Below, one piece after another: positions 25,494-34,582 of a stretch of DNA of 64,000 nt; position 1 is the stretch's first letter, and every line of letters begins with the position of its first letter. The stretch is from contig CAYVMC010000001.1 of assembly GCA_964452495.1 (NCBI GenBank), forward strand, positions 124,001-188,000. The letters run 5' to 3'. The notes under the pieces are model-generated. The model did no database searches and was not told where the DNA came from. It saw only the letters and a program-made list of their open reading frames with translations. The stretch is from CALUTH01 sp964452495. Lineage in GTDB: Bacteria > Cyanobacteriota > Vampirovibrionia > Gastranaerophilales > Gastranaerophilaceae. Both the position numbers and the translations under genes were made by a program.

Positions 25494-26002
25494 TCAAGCA
25501 GACCTTCCATATCAGTTAAGGTGATTTTCCTTTCAGAAATATTTACTTCCGTAACTATAGCTTTTACAAAAGGTACAAGGTTGATATTTCCAGATTTTGT
25601 TTTTACTGATAACAAATCAGTAGCTCCATTGTTTGATACGCCTGTTATAACTCCTGAAAAATTATTATTGACATAAACTTCCATCCCTATAAGGTCATTA
25701 ATCAAATACTCATCTTCTTCAAGTTTTTCGTTTGCTTTTTCTTTTTCAATATATAAAAGGCACCCTTTATAAGGGATAATATCGTTTACGTTATCAAATT
25801 CTTTGAATTTTGCTATTGCAGATTTTTGAGTAAATTTTATATATTGAAAAGTAAGTGGAATCAGTTCATCGTCATACTCAACATAAACTCGCCCGAGTGA
25901 TGCAACCCAATCTTCACGCCCTTTCGAGTATCCAAGCTTTATTTCACCTTTAATGCCGTGAAAATTTAAAATTTTCCCGAATGAGATGTATTTATTCTTC
26001 AT
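25490..26002 (-). CDS. rimM: 16S rRNA processing protein RimM
   Basis: 170 residues. Assists 30S head assembly by binding S19. RimM N-domain (FGKILNFHGIKGEIKLGYSK, residues 7-26) and PRC-barrel C-domain (YLINDLIGMEVYVNNN, then DLLSVKTKSGNINLVPFVKA). Coupled to trmD downstream; its start overlaps the end of the 329-residue zinc-ribbon protein by 11 bp. Confidence 0.94.
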   Translation of the reverse strand: MKNKYISFGKILNFHGIKGEIKLGYSKGREDWVASLGRVYVEYDDELIPLTFQYIKFTQKSAIAKFKEFDNVNDIIPYKGCLLYIEKEKANEKLEEDEYLINDLIGMEVYVNNNFSGVITGVSNNGATDLLSVKTKSGNINLVPFVKAIVTEVNISERKITLTDMEGLLE

Positions 26003-26981
26003 CTTTTACTTTAGGCTTTCTGCCTCTTTTAGGTTTAGCTGGTGCTTCTTCTGTTGCGACTGCAACAGGTTCTTGTGCCGGAACATCTTCGGTAATAGTT
26101 TCAGTAGTTTGCACTTCTTTTGGTTCTTCTACTGGTTGTTCTTGTTTTGCTTTTTCTGGGCGCGGGTGCTTTGGTATCATACAATCAGCAGGTTTATCCG
26201 CTCTGTCTTCATTCCATCTTTCAAGCCCTAACTGTGCCCGAACTAATTTAATCCCTACATGAACCCGCCATTCTTCCATTTTTAGCTGTGCGGCAATGAT
26301 TTTATGACATCCTATAGGAGGAAGTGGTAATAATGGCTCATACAAACTTTTGATTGCCGTCATTTGATCAGGAGTAATTGCAAGTTTCCTTTTTGGGAAA
26401 GCTAATTTGGGAAGCATCATTTTTTGCCTGATTAAATTAATACCGAAAAATACTTTTTGCGGTTCAATTCCTAGCTTAGCACCAATCATTTCATGGGCAT
26501 CAGGGTTAGGTAGTGGCAGCATAGTCTTATAGAGTACTTCAATATTTTCTAATTGCTCTTTTGAGAGTAACAAAGGCTTTTGCTGTTTTTTTGGTTTATT
26601 AAATTGTTTTCTGTTGTTTTGAAATCTGTTATTGCTTTGAAATTTGTTACGGTTGTTTTGGAAACGATTATCAGGTCTTCTGTAACCGCTCTGTGCATTA
26701 TCATGCCCTCTATCATTATAACGTTTTTGTTGATAACTATTGTTATCGCGTCTGTAATCACTGCGTTGTCGTTGCTGGTATCCGCCCTGATTATAGCGGG
26801 GTCTTTCATAAGCCGGTCTGTCATCGCCGGCAGAGTATGAACTATAACTTTGTAATGGTTTATCATTTTCTGTTGAACCGTCTGATGCTTTGTCCGCATA
26901 TAAACATTTAGGACAAATAACTCGTTTGGGGTTTTTTGTTTCAAATTCAGCACCGCACTTAATGCACTTGTTGATATACAT
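25992..26981 (-). CDS. Zinc-ribbon, Arg/Asn/Gln-rich, duplicated-domain protein with a basic tail
   Basis: 329 residues, family not recognised. Four parts: (1) an N-terminal zinc ribbon with two C-x-x-C pairs (NKCIKCGAEF, VICPKCLY); (2) residues 40-135, low-complexity Arg/Asn/Gln/Tyr with RGG-like spacing (RPRYNQGGYQQRQRSDYRRD); (3) residues 140-260, one ~60-residue helical domain present twice (EQLENIEVLYKTMLPLPNPD and DQMTAIKSLYEPLLPLPPIG start the copies); (4) an acidic Pro/Glu linker ending in PAKPKRGRKPKVKDEE, an AT-hook-like motif. The build suggests nucleic-acid binding; the operon with rimM and trmD suggests RNA. That is inference. Confidence 0.7.
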   Translation of the reverse strand: MYINKCIKCGAEFETKNPKRVICPKCLYADKASDGSTENDKPLQSYSSYSAGDDRPAYERPRYNQGGYQQRQRSDYRRDNNSYQQKRYNDRGHDNAQSGYRRPDNRFQNNRNKFQSNNRFQNNRKQFNKPKKQQKPLLLSKEQLENIEVLYKTMLPLPNPDAHEMIGAKLGIEPQKVFFGINLIRQKMMLPKLAFPKRKLAITPDQMTAIKSLYEPLLPLPPIGCHKIIAAQLKMEEWRVHVGIKLVRAQLGLERWNEDRADKPADCMIPKHPRPEKAKQEQPVEEPKEVQTTETITEDVPAQEPVAVATEEAPAKPKRGRKPKVKDEE

Positions 26982-27130
26982 AAATTAAAGCCTCTTAATA
27001 CTTAGGTAAAAATAAAATACTAAACTTAATAATAAATAACTACTCCTCAATAAGCGGATAAGATAATTATACTATAATTATATATCTAAGCAAGCCTTAA
27101 ATCAAGTGTTTTAATAAAAATTAATTCCAG

Positions 27131-27172
27131 AAATAAAAAAGAGCCGCATTATATTTCTTTAAGGGCGGCTCT
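27131..27172 (-). terminator. Intrinsic terminator
   Basis: AGAGCCGC (27140-27147) pairs with GCGGCTCT (27165-27172); on the minus strand it is followed by a U-tract. It closes the cysteine-rich protein gene 7 bp after its stop. Confidence 0.85.
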
Positions 27173-27178
27173 AAATGG

Positions 27179-27475
27179 TTATTTGATACTGTTTCTATGC
27201 TGCATCTGAGTTTGTAGTTGATCACATGCATCGCATGGTGCCGGCGGTGCTGCTGGACACGGATATCCGTCATCGCATTTTGGCATACAACCACAGTCTT
27301 TCTTTTTGCAAGGATTGCACTCTTTTTTACATTTGCATTTGCCTTTAGGACATTCGCATTTTGAACATGTCCCCCAGTTCGCCGGGTTTAAGTATTTCCA
27401 TTCAAATGCCTGAGATGATTGTGCAGAGAATGCTAAAACGGATAAAATTCCTAATACTGATAATGTTTTTTTCAT
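27179..27475 (-). CDS. Exported cysteine-rich protein
   Basis: 98 residues. A clean signal peptide (MKKTLSVLGILSVLAFSAQS, cleavage after SQA near residue 23) precedes FEWKYLNPANWG and then 13 cysteines within ~50 residues, mostly as C-x-C, C-x-x-C and Lys-flanked pairs (GTCSKCECPKGKCKCKKEC). The spacing resembles metallothionein-like or metal-storage peptides, but a disulfide-knotted structural protein is as likely. No lipobox. Good GGAGGGA-type ribosome site and own terminator. Confidence 0.7.
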   Translation of the reverse strand: MKKTLSVLGILSVLAFSAQSSQAFEWKYLNPANWGTCSKCECPKGKCKCKKECNPCKKKDCGCMPKCDDGYPCPAAPPAPCDACDQLQTQMQHRNSIK

Positions 27476-27558
27476 TATTCCCTCCTTTTATACAAGGAGT
27501 TTATAGGATTTTTGTAAATTTTTATATACCCGCAAGGGTAAACTGGCAGGATAATTAT

Positions 27559-28368
27559 TTAATCTAATAAAGAATGTGCTGTCATGACTGTTGTTTCAAC
27601 ATCAAACGGGTTTTCTTCTCCGTCTGTTCCGAACCATATTAAGTATTCAATATTACCGGCGGGTCCCTTAATAGACGAGTGGGTTAGCCCGAATATATTA
27701 AAATTTAGGTTTTTAACGCAATCACATACATTTTTAATAACTTGAACATGAATCTCCGGTGCTTTAATAACACCGCCCTTTTCGACAAGTTCTTTCCCCG
27801 CTTCAAATTGTGGTTTTATAAGGCAGATGTATTCCTGTTTGTGAGGGGAAAGAATAGTTTTTATATTAGGAAGAACTTTGTCAAGTGATATAAATGACAA
27901 GTCAGAAACGCACATGTCTGCTAATGGTTCATCTTCTGTATATATTTCATTTCTTGTGCATATTTTCAGGTTAGTTTTTTCAATAACTTTAACCCGTTTA
28001 TCATTTCTTAGTTTCCAGTCAATTTGTCCATATCCGACATCAACGGCATAAACGAATTTTGCCCCTCTTTGCAGCAGGCAGTCAGTAAAACCTCCGGTTG
28101 AAGCACCGGCATCAAGACAGATTCTTCCTGAGGGTGAAATATTGAATGTATCAAGAGCTTTTTGCAGTTTAAATCCGCCCCTTGAAACGTAAGGCATAGA
28201 TTTTATCAGAAACTCATGCTGTTTTGTTATATCAATCTGGTATCCTGCTTTTGTAATAATTTCACCATTTACTTTTACTGCTCCAGCCAGTATTGCCGCA
28301 GAAGCTTTGCTTTTTGTTTCAAAATAGCCTAAATCAGTCAAAAATTTGTCTAATCGTTCTTTTTTCAT
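27559..28368 (-). CDS. tlyA: TlyA family rRNA 2'-O-methyltransferase
   Basis: 269 residues. An N-terminal S4 RNA-binding domain (RLDKFLTDLGYFETKSKASA, AAILAGAVKVNGEIITKAG) is joined to an FtsJ/RrmJ methyltransferase with SAM motif CLDAGASTGGFTDCLLQRGA and KDKE-type residues (D in VGYGQIDWKL, K in LIKPQFEAGKE). TlyA enzymes 2'-O-methylate 16S/23S rRNA; some were earlier called haemolysins. Overlaps tatD by 4 bp. Confidence 0.93.
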   Translation of the reverse strand: MKKERLDKFLTDLGYFETKSKASAAILAGAVKVNGEIITKAGYQIDITKQHEFLIKSMPYVSRGGFKLQKALDTFNISPSGRICLDAGASTGGFTDCLLQRGAKFVYAVDVGYGQIDWKLRNDKRVKVIEKTNLKICTRNEIYTEDEPLADMCVSDLSFISLDKVLPNIKTILSPHKQEYICLIKPQFEAGKELVEKGGVIKAPEIHVQVIKNVCDCVKNLNFNIFGLTHSSIKGPAGNIEYLIWFGTDGEENPFDVETTVMTAHSLLD

Positions 28369-29126
28369 ATTTTAAAAACTTTCTCTGCGTTTGATGTTGT
28401 TGCTTCAGCGACTTCTTCTTCCGTTATATTTCTTAATTTTGCTATTTCTTTTGCTACATATTTAATATAAGCAGGCTGGTTTTCTTTGCCTCTAAATGGT
28501 ACAGGGGCAAGATAAGGGGCATCTGTTTCTAATAGCAGTCTATTTAAGGGAACTTCTTTAGCAACTTCTTTAAGCTGGTCGGCTTTTTTAAATGTTACAA
28601 TTCCGCCAATTGCAAGATAATAACCTCTACTGGTAATTTCTCTCATAAAATTTACATCACCAGAAAAACAGTGAAATATAATATCAGAAGTATCATTATA
28701 TTGGTCTATTATTGCTAGTACCTCTTCATGTGCATCTCTGTCGTGTACCGTTATAGGAAGATTGAGCTGATTTGCCAACTCTATTTGTTTTATAAAAACT
28801 TCTTTTTGTTTATCAATAAAGCTTGTATCCCAGTGAAAATCAAGTCCGATTTCTCCTATTCCCACACATTTGGGGTGTTTTGCAAACGACAGTATTAACT
28901 GTTGCGATTCATCATTCCATTTAAGAGCTTCTGACGGAAAGAGGCCTAATTCAAAGAATACATTTTTAAAACGTTCAGCAATTTCTATTATTCTGGCAAA
29001 TCCTTCAACATCAATTCCAGGGATAATAATTTTACTGACGTTATTTTCTGCAGCCTGAGCAATATAGTATTCCGCATATCCTTCAAGCATATCTATATGG
29101 GCATGTGTATCTATTAATCCAATCAA
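28365..29126 (-). CDS. tatD: TatD family metal-dependent nuclease
   Basis: 253 residues. TIM-barrel metallohydrolase (3'-5' DNase / D-aminoacyl-tRNA-deacylase-like). Metal ligands visible: IDTHAHID (H8, H10), GEIGLDFHW (E), TVHDRDAH (H), FHCFSGD (H) and LLETDAPYLAP (D). Between mutS2 and tlyA on the minus strand, part of that operon. Confidence 0.94.
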   Translation of the reverse strand: MIGLIDTHAHIDMLEGYAEYYIAQAAENNVSKIIIPGIDVEGFARIIEIAERFKNVFFELGLFPSEALKWNDESQQLILSFAKHPKCVGIGEIGLDFHWDTSFIDKQKEVFIKQIELANQLNLPITVHDRDAHEEVLAIIDQYNDTSDIIFHCFSGDVNFMREITSRGYYLAIGGIVTFKKADQLKEVAKEVPLNRLLLETDAPYLAPVPFRGKENQPAYIKYVAKEIAKLRNITEEEVAEATTSNAEKVFKI

Positions 29127-29139
29127 AAAGCTTCTCCTT

Positions 29140-31497
29140 TTATTTTAAATCTATAACACTTACACCGTCACCGCCCTCTGTACTTCCTCCCGGACGGAAT
29201 TTAGCAACATAGGGTGAAGTAGTTAAAAAATCTCTTATTGCACTTTTTAACGCTCCGGTTCCATGACCGTGTATAATATAAACAGGGGTAAGATTAGCCA
29301 GACTTGCTTCATCAAGGTACCCTTCAAGTTCGTCAAGGGCGTCTTCTACCCGATGTCCTCGTAAATCCAATGTAGCAGATAACTCATATTTTTTTAATTC
29401 AAAATTTTGGGTGTATCTGGTTGGCAGTATTATTTTTGTTGACAAATTTTTATCATATACGGCAAGTCTGTCTTTTTTTACTCTTGTGTTAATAAGTCCC
29501 ATTTTTACGTAGACATTTCCGTTTTTATCCGGTGGTTGTAATACTGTAACTCCTTGATTTAAGTCTTTTATCATTACAGTATCACCGGTTTTAATATTTT
29601 CCCAATCTATTTCATTGTATTTATCTTTGTCTGTAAGAGCGTTAATATTAGCTTTGTTCTGCTGCTCAAGTTTAGTTAGTCTTGCGATGGAGCGTCTAGC
29701 AATCTTTTCTGATTTTTCCTCCCGCATTTCTTTTAAAATTTGTTTAATTTCTGATTTTGCATCTTCTATTTCTGCACTAAACTGTGACCTGATACCCTTT
29801 AGAACTTTTTTCTTTTCTTTTTTTTGTTCATTAAGTTGTTTTTCGTAAGATTTTTTTAATTCATCAGCCTCTTCCCTTAATTCCAGTGCTGTTTTAAGAT
29901 TTTCATCAAGCTGCTGCTTTGTATCCTGTAGTTTTTCGACAACAAGGGCTGAATTATCACGCTGCTGTATAAGCAGAGATTTCGCTTGTTCAACAAGTTC
30001 TGGTTTTAGGCCCAACCCTGCCGAAATAGAAATAGCATTGCTTAAGCCCGGGATACCTATAATTAAACGATAGGTTGGTGAAAGTGTTTTTGTATCAAAC
30101 TCGACGCACGCATTTTTAAAGTAGTCGTTATAATACTCAAGAGCTTTAAGTTCTCCGTAGTGTGTAGTTGTAACGGAAAAAGCATTTTTGGATGCAAATT
30201 CACGTAATATGACTTCAGCAAGGATTGCACCCTCTTGAGGATCAGTACCTGCACATATTTCATCAATAAGAATAAAGCTTTCATCATCGGCTTTATTCAA
30301 TATATTAATTAAAATACTCATGTGTGATGAGAAGGTAGACAGGTTTTGTAAAATGTTTTGTTCATCACCTATATCGGCAAATACTTTTTTAAACGGGTAA
30401 ATTTTTGCTCCAAGGCAAGGAATAAACATGCCAGACTTTATCATTAACAAGAACAGGCCTACGGTTTTTAGTGCAACTGTTTTTCCGCCGGTGTTAGAGC
30501 CGGTAATAATAATTGATTTATATCCTTCTCCTATTTCAAAATCGTTTTCTACAATGTTTTTGACAGTACCTATTAAGAGCGGGTGGCGCATTTTATTAAT
30601 AGTTACAATTTTTTCTGTAGTTAGTTCGGGTTGTACAGACTTTGTTTTTACGGCATAACGTGCTTTTGCAAAATGAAAATCGATTTGTGCAAGAATTTGC
30701 TCCGCATCAATAAGTTTTGGTAAATCTTTACGTACTTCTCTGCTTAATTCTGTAAGTATTCTTACAATTTCTGCATAAATTCTTGTTTTAAGTTCTCTTA
30801 TTTTGTTATTAACCGGAACCAGTGATTGAGGTTCTATGTAGAAGGTTCTGTTTGTTGCTGAAACATCGTGAACAATCCCCGGCACTTTACTTTTGGAAGA
30901 TGCTCTTACCTGAAAAACAACACGGTCATCTCTTATTGTGTATATTTGTTCTTGTAAGTGTTTTGCAAACTCCGGTGTATTTAATAAATTATTTACGCTT
31001 TGTTTAAGATTCCCTTCGGTATCTCTGAGCGAAGAATATAAGCCTGCAAGTTCAGGTGTTGCATTTTGCTTAACGTTTCCAGCATCGTCAAAAGTGTCAA
31101 ATATTCTGTTCTCTAGTTCTTTATTAACGTATAGAGGAAAAGCAAGTGTGTTTAACTTTGAATTAAACTCTGTATTTTCTTTTAAAAAATTTCTTACTAT
31201 TCTTGATGTACGTAGGGTTTTTGCAATATCCAGAAGCTCTTCTTCTATAAAATATTCATTTTTGAGAGATAGTGAAGAAATATCCATAACAAATTCAACA
31301 GGAATATCAATACCGAAATCCAGAACACGAAGTGCTTCTGATGTAAAGTCTAATCCGTCTTGAATCTTTTGGGGATCATCAATCGGTTTTAGGTTTAAAC
31401 ACAACAATTTTGCCTGTTCGAGTTTTGAACAGGCGGCTAGTTTTTCAAGTATTTTTTCGTACTCTAGTGCCTGAAGTGTTTTAGTTGGGACTTCCAT
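29140..31497 (-). CDS. mutS2: Endonuclease MutS2 / ribosome-rescue ATPase
   Basis: 785 residues. Coiled-coil/clamp regions, then an ABC-type ATPase with Walker A ITGSNTGGKTVALKTVG (about 335-351), Walker B FILIDEICAGTDPQEGA and signature region, a long coiled coil (520-640) and a C-terminal Smr nuclease domain with LDLRGHRVEDALDEL and HGHGTGALK. MutS2 suppresses homologous recombination in some bacteria and splits collided ribosomes in others. Lacks the mismatch-recognition domain of MutS. In an island-bearing genome its anti-recombination role could matter, but that is inference. Confidence 0.96.
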   Translation of the reverse strand: MEVPTKTLQALEYEKILEKLAACSKLEQAKLLCLNLKPIDDPQKIQDGLDFTSEALRVLDFGIDIPVEFVMDISSLSLKNEYFIEEELLDIAKTLRTSRIVRNFLKENTEFNSKLNTLAFPLYVNKELENRIFDTFDDAGNVKQNATPELAGLYSSLRDTEGNLKQSVNNLLNTPEFAKHLQEQIYTIRDDRVVFQVRASSKSKVPGIVHDVSATNRTFYIEPQSLVPVNNKIRELKTRIYAEIVRILTELSREVRKDLPKLIDAEQILAQIDFHFAKARYAVKTKSVQPELTTEKIVTINKMRHPLLIGTVKNIVENDFEIGEGYKSIIITGSNTGGKTVALKTVGLFLLMIKSGMFIPCLGAKIYPFKKVFADIGDEQNILQNLSTFSSHMSILINILNKADDESFILIDEICAGTDPQEGAILAEVILREFASKNAFSVTTTHYGELKALEYYNDYFKNACVEFDTKTLSPTYRLIIGIPGLSNAISISAGLGLKPELVEQAKSLLIQQRDNSALVVEKLQDTKQQLDENLKTALELREEADELKKSYEKQLNEQKKEKKKVLKGIRSQFSAEIEDAKSEIKQILKEMREEKSEKIARRSIARLTKLEQQNKANINALTDKDKYNEIDWENIKTGDTVMIKDLNQGVTVLQPPDKNGNVYVKMGLINTRVKKDRLAVYDKNLSTKIILPTRYTQNFELKKYELSATLDLRGHRVEDALDELEGYLDEASLANLTPVYIIHGHGTGALKSAIRDFLTTSPYVAKFRPGGSTEGGDGVSVIDLK

Positions 31498-31557
31498 ATA
31501 CTGATTTTATTTTAAACAATATTTGATTACAAGTGAGATTTAATATAAAATAACTTT

Positions 31558-31986
31558 ATGAAGCGGGCAATTCTGGAAGCGAAATTATCTGTATCTGATG
31601 TTCCTGTAGGGGCTGTTATTGAAAAGGATGGAGAGGTTATTTCAATGGCTCATAACAGAAAGGAAGAACTAAATGATGTAACCGCACATGCAGAAATCCT
31701 TGCAATAAAGGAAGCACAGAAAAAATTAAACTCTTTTAGGCTTGCTGGGTGTACTATGTATGTAACTCTTGAACCGTGTCCTATGTGTACGTGGGCAATT
31801 TTACAGTCTGGAATTAGTATAATTTATTTTGGTTCTTATAATACACAGTACGGGGCATTAGGGAGTGTACTAAATCTTAAAAAACTTGCTCATTCCAAAA
31901 TAAAAGTCTTTGGCGGTATAATGGAGAAGGAGTGTGATTTGCTGTTAGAAGAGTTCTTTAATAGTATAAGGAGTGAAAAAGATTGA
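31558..31986 (+). CDS. tadA: tRNA-specific adenosine deaminase
   Basis: 142 residues. Converts A34 to inosine in tRNA-Arg(ACG). Zinc-deaminase motifs H-A-E (TAHAEILAIKEAQ) and P-C-x-x-C (LEPCPMCTWAI). The start lacks a few residues found in other TadA proteins; an in-frame stop lies just upstream, so this ATG is the first possible. Divergent from mutS2 and overlapping the next gene's TTG start. Confidence 0.92.
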   Translation: MKRAILEAKLSVSDVPVGAVIEKDGEVISMAHNRKEELNDVTAHAEILAIKEAQKKLNSFRLAGCTMYVTLEPCPMCTWAILQSGISIIYFGSYNTQYGALGSVLNLKKLAHSKIKVFGGIMEKECDLLLEEFFNSIRSEKD

Positions 31987-32738
31987 TAACCAAAACAGAG
32001 CTGGATAAACTTGTTGAAAAATATGAAAATTCTTCTTTCATAGATTCCGACCCGGTGCAGTTTGTTCATAAAGGCGGGGATGCAAAGAATATTGAGATTG
32101 CTGGATTTATTGCATCGTTATTTGCTTTTGGTTCAAGAAAGGTTTTTATAAAAAAATTGAATACACTCTTTTCAGTTATGGAGGGTAAACCTCTTGATTT
32201 TATAATGAACGGTGACTTAAAATTGTTATCAGAATTTGATTACAGGTTTGCAAAACCTTGTGATATTATATCAATTCTTTCTGTTTTAAGAAAACTTTAT
32301 TCAACATCAGACGGTTTACGAGAACTGTTTGAGTACGGGTATAAAATTGATAATACGGTTTTGTCTTCGCTTACAGTAGTTACTGATTATTTTTATGCAA
32401 ATAATCCCAATATAACACAGGGGTTCTCTTTTATGCTGGCGCAGCCACGTAAGGGCGGAGCTATGAAACGCTTAAATATGTATTTAAGGTGGATGGTTAG
32501 AAAGCCACCTGTAGATTTGGCCCTATGGAATTTTATTAAACCGTCAGAACTTTTAATTCCGCTGGATATTCATGTTGGTAATGTATCCAGAAAAATGGGA
32601 CTATTAACCCGAAATGCTAACGATTTTAAATCGGTATTAATGTTAATGGAAAAACTTAAGGAATTTGACCCCGATGATCCTGTAAAATATGACTTTGCCA
32701 TGTTTGGAGCAGGTGTTGAAGGACTATATAAGGAGTAA
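31983..32738 (+). CDS. TIGR02757 family protein (DUF2400)
   Basis: 251 residues. Matches the TIGR02757 family: DPVQFVHKGGDAKNIEIAGF, IASLFAFGSRKVFIKKL, then KRLNMYLRWMVRKPPVDLAL and PLDIHVGNVSRKMGLL. The helical fold recalls DNA glycosylase helix-hairpin-helix proteins but the activity is unknown. It begins with TTG, its first bases overlapping the TGA stop of tadA. Confidence 0.88.
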   Translation: MITKTELDKLVEKYENSSFIDSDPVQFVHKGGDAKNIEIAGFIASLFAFGSRKVFIKKLNTLFSVMEGKPLDFIMNGDLKLLSEFDYRFAKPCDIISILSVLRKLYSTSDGLRELFEYGYKIDNTVLSSLTVVTDYFYANNPNITQGFSFMLAQPRKGGAMKRLNMYLRWMVRKPPVDLALWNFIKPSELLIPLDIHVGNVSRKMGLLTRNANDFKSVLMLMEKLKEFDPDDPVKYDFAMFGAGVEGLYKE

Positions 32739-32745
32739 AATCAGG

Positions 32746-33588
32746 ATGACAAAAATTTATTATTTAGGCCCGGAGGCTTCATATTGTGATTGTGCCCGTG
32801 ATAAATTTGTAAGGACTTTTTTCCTTGGTGAGTATGAGGATGCACCTCAACGTTCAATACTTTCAGTTATTAAAAAACTGACAGAAATAGAGAATAGAAA
32901 TGCTTATGGGATTATCCCTATAGAAAACTCTGTCGAAGGTGTTGTTAGAGAAACTATTGATAACCTTTATCTTTTAAAAAATACTAATATGAAAATTCTA
33001 GCAGAAACGTCTATTTCTATAAATCATTGCCTCGCCGGATATGCAAAAAGCCTTGATGATATAGATACGATAATATCTCATCCTCAGGCGATTGCACAGT
33101 GTTACGGATTTATTAATGATAAATTAAGAGAAGATATTATTCTTAAAAACGAACTATCAACAGCGCGGGCTATAAAAGGTATACTGCCGGAACAGCCTAA
33201 CATAGCGGCTATTGGCAGTGAATATGCAGCAAAGTTTTATCATGTGCCTGTAATACGTGCGGGGATTAATGATATGGATTCAAATACTACAAGATTTGTT
33301 TTAATAGGTTCCAAGAGAAATAAAATAACCGGTAATGATAAAACAGGATTTTCTTTCTCAACACCGAACACTCCGGGAGCTTTGTGTAAAATTTTGAAAA
33401 TCCTTGATGAACACCAGATTAATATGACTTATATTGACTCTCGTCCATCAAAAAAATCTTTGGGTGAATATGTTTTTTATGTTGATATTGACGGACACGT
33501 ATTAACTGATAATATTTCTAAAGCCCTTTTTGAAATATTACAGAATGTAAGTGATTTTCAATATTTTGGTAGTTATACAAGAATATAG
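32746..33588 (+). CDS. pheA: Prephenate dehydratase
   Basis: 280 residues from the ATG at 32746; the frame runs further up inside the previous gene but this start follows a GGAG site and matches the family (MTKIYYLGPEASYCDCARD). Converts prephenate to phenylpyruvate for phenylalanine. Periplasmic-binding-like catalytic fold with IPIENSVEGVVRETIDNLY and the catalytic SNTTRFVLIG, then an ACT regulatory domain (TPNTPGALCKILKILDEHQI and ESRP-like YIDSRPSKK) for phenylalanine feedback. No chorismate mutase domain is fused. Confidence 0.94.
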   Translation: MTKIYYLGPEASYCDCARDKFVRTFFLGEYEDAPQRSILSVIKKLTEIENRNAYGIIPIENSVEGVVRETIDNLYLLKNTNMKILAETSISINHCLAGYAKSLDDIDTIISHPQAIAQCYGFINDKLREDIILKNELSTARAIKGILPEQPNIAAIGSEYAAKFYHVPVIRAGINDMDSNTTRFVLIGSKRNKITGNDKTGFSFSTPNTPGALCKILKILDEHQINMTYIDSRPSKKSLGEYVFYVDIDGHVLTDNISKALFEILQNVSDFQYFGSYTRI

Positions 33589-33652
33589 TGATATTTTGAT
33601 TTTTTCATTGCTCCTGCTATAATACCAACTGTAAATATTTTGGAGTCATGAG

Positions 33653-34582
33653 ATGCAGGATAGGTTAAAAGGCGTTATATACGGGTCGATTGCCGCATCA
33701 AGTTATGGTATGAATCCGCTTTTTGCGCTCCCTCTCTATAGTCATGGTGTTGGAGTTAATTCTACTCTTTTCTACAGGTACATTATTGCTGTTATTTTTC
33801 TTTTTTTATGGATAAAAATTAAAAAACACTCTTTCTATATAACAATAAGGCAGGGTGTGAAACTGTTTTTTCTTGGTATTTTATTTTCTTTATCTTCTTT
33901 ATTTTTGTTTATGAGCTATAACTATATGGATGCAGGTATAGCATCAACTATACTGTTTATTTACCCTGTAATTGTTGCTGTTATAATGATGATTTTTTAT
34001 CATGAAAAACTGACCCTTCAGACTTTCTTGTCGATAATTTGTACTTTGTTTGGTGTTTTTTTTCTGTACACGGGTAAACCCAACGGGCATTTGGATTTAT
34101 TCGGTGTATTTCTAGTATTTCTTTCTGCTTTGAGTTATGCAATATATATTGTTGCGGTTAATAAAACTAGTCTTAAATACCTGCAACCGGAGAAGCTTAC
34201 GTTTTATGTTCTTCTTTTTGGCTCGCTTGTATATATTGTAAATACCGGATTTTGTACAAGTATTGATATTATTCCGCAGTGTTACTTATGGATAAATGCT
34301 TTCGGACTAGCTCTTTTACCTACAATTGTGTCTATTGAAACGATGGCAGTATCAATAAAATTGCTTGGAGCCACGCCGGCAGCTATTCTTGGAACATTAG
34401 AGCCTGTAACGGCATTGTTTTTTGGTGTTATTGTTTTTCAGGAAATTCTTACTTTCAAGATTATTTGCGGTATAGCGCTTATTCTTATTGCTGTAATCGG
34501 TGTAATCCTCAAACCTGATTACCACCAAGGTATATTCTTAAAACCTGGTCATGATACTGAGAACTGCGAGAATAAACAGTGA
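33653..34582 (+). CDS. EamA/DMT superfamily transporter
   Basis: 309 residues with ten hydrophobic segments in two EamA repeats (first ends FLYTGKPNG, second LIAVIGVILKPD). The conserved MDAGIASTILFIYPVIVAVI and GATPAAILGTLEPVTALFFG fit the drug/metabolite exporter family. Substrate not predictable. Its 3' end overlaps the convergent 34538 gene by 45 bp. Confidence 0.88.
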   Translation: MQDRLKGVIYGSIAASSYGMNPLFALPLYSHGVGVNSTLFYRYIIAVIFLFLWIKIKKHSFYITIRQGVKLFFLGILFSLSSLFLFMSYNYMDAGIASTILFIYPVIVAVIMMIFYHEKLTLQTFLSIICTLFGVFFLYTGKPNGHLDLFGVFLVFLSALSYAIYIVAVNKTSLKYLQPEKLTFYVLLFGSLVYIVNTGFCTSIDIIPQCYLWINAFGLALLPTIVSIETMAVSIKLLGATPAAILGTLEPVTALFFGVIVFQEILTFKIICGIALILIAVIGVILKPDYHQGIFLKPGHDTENCENKQ

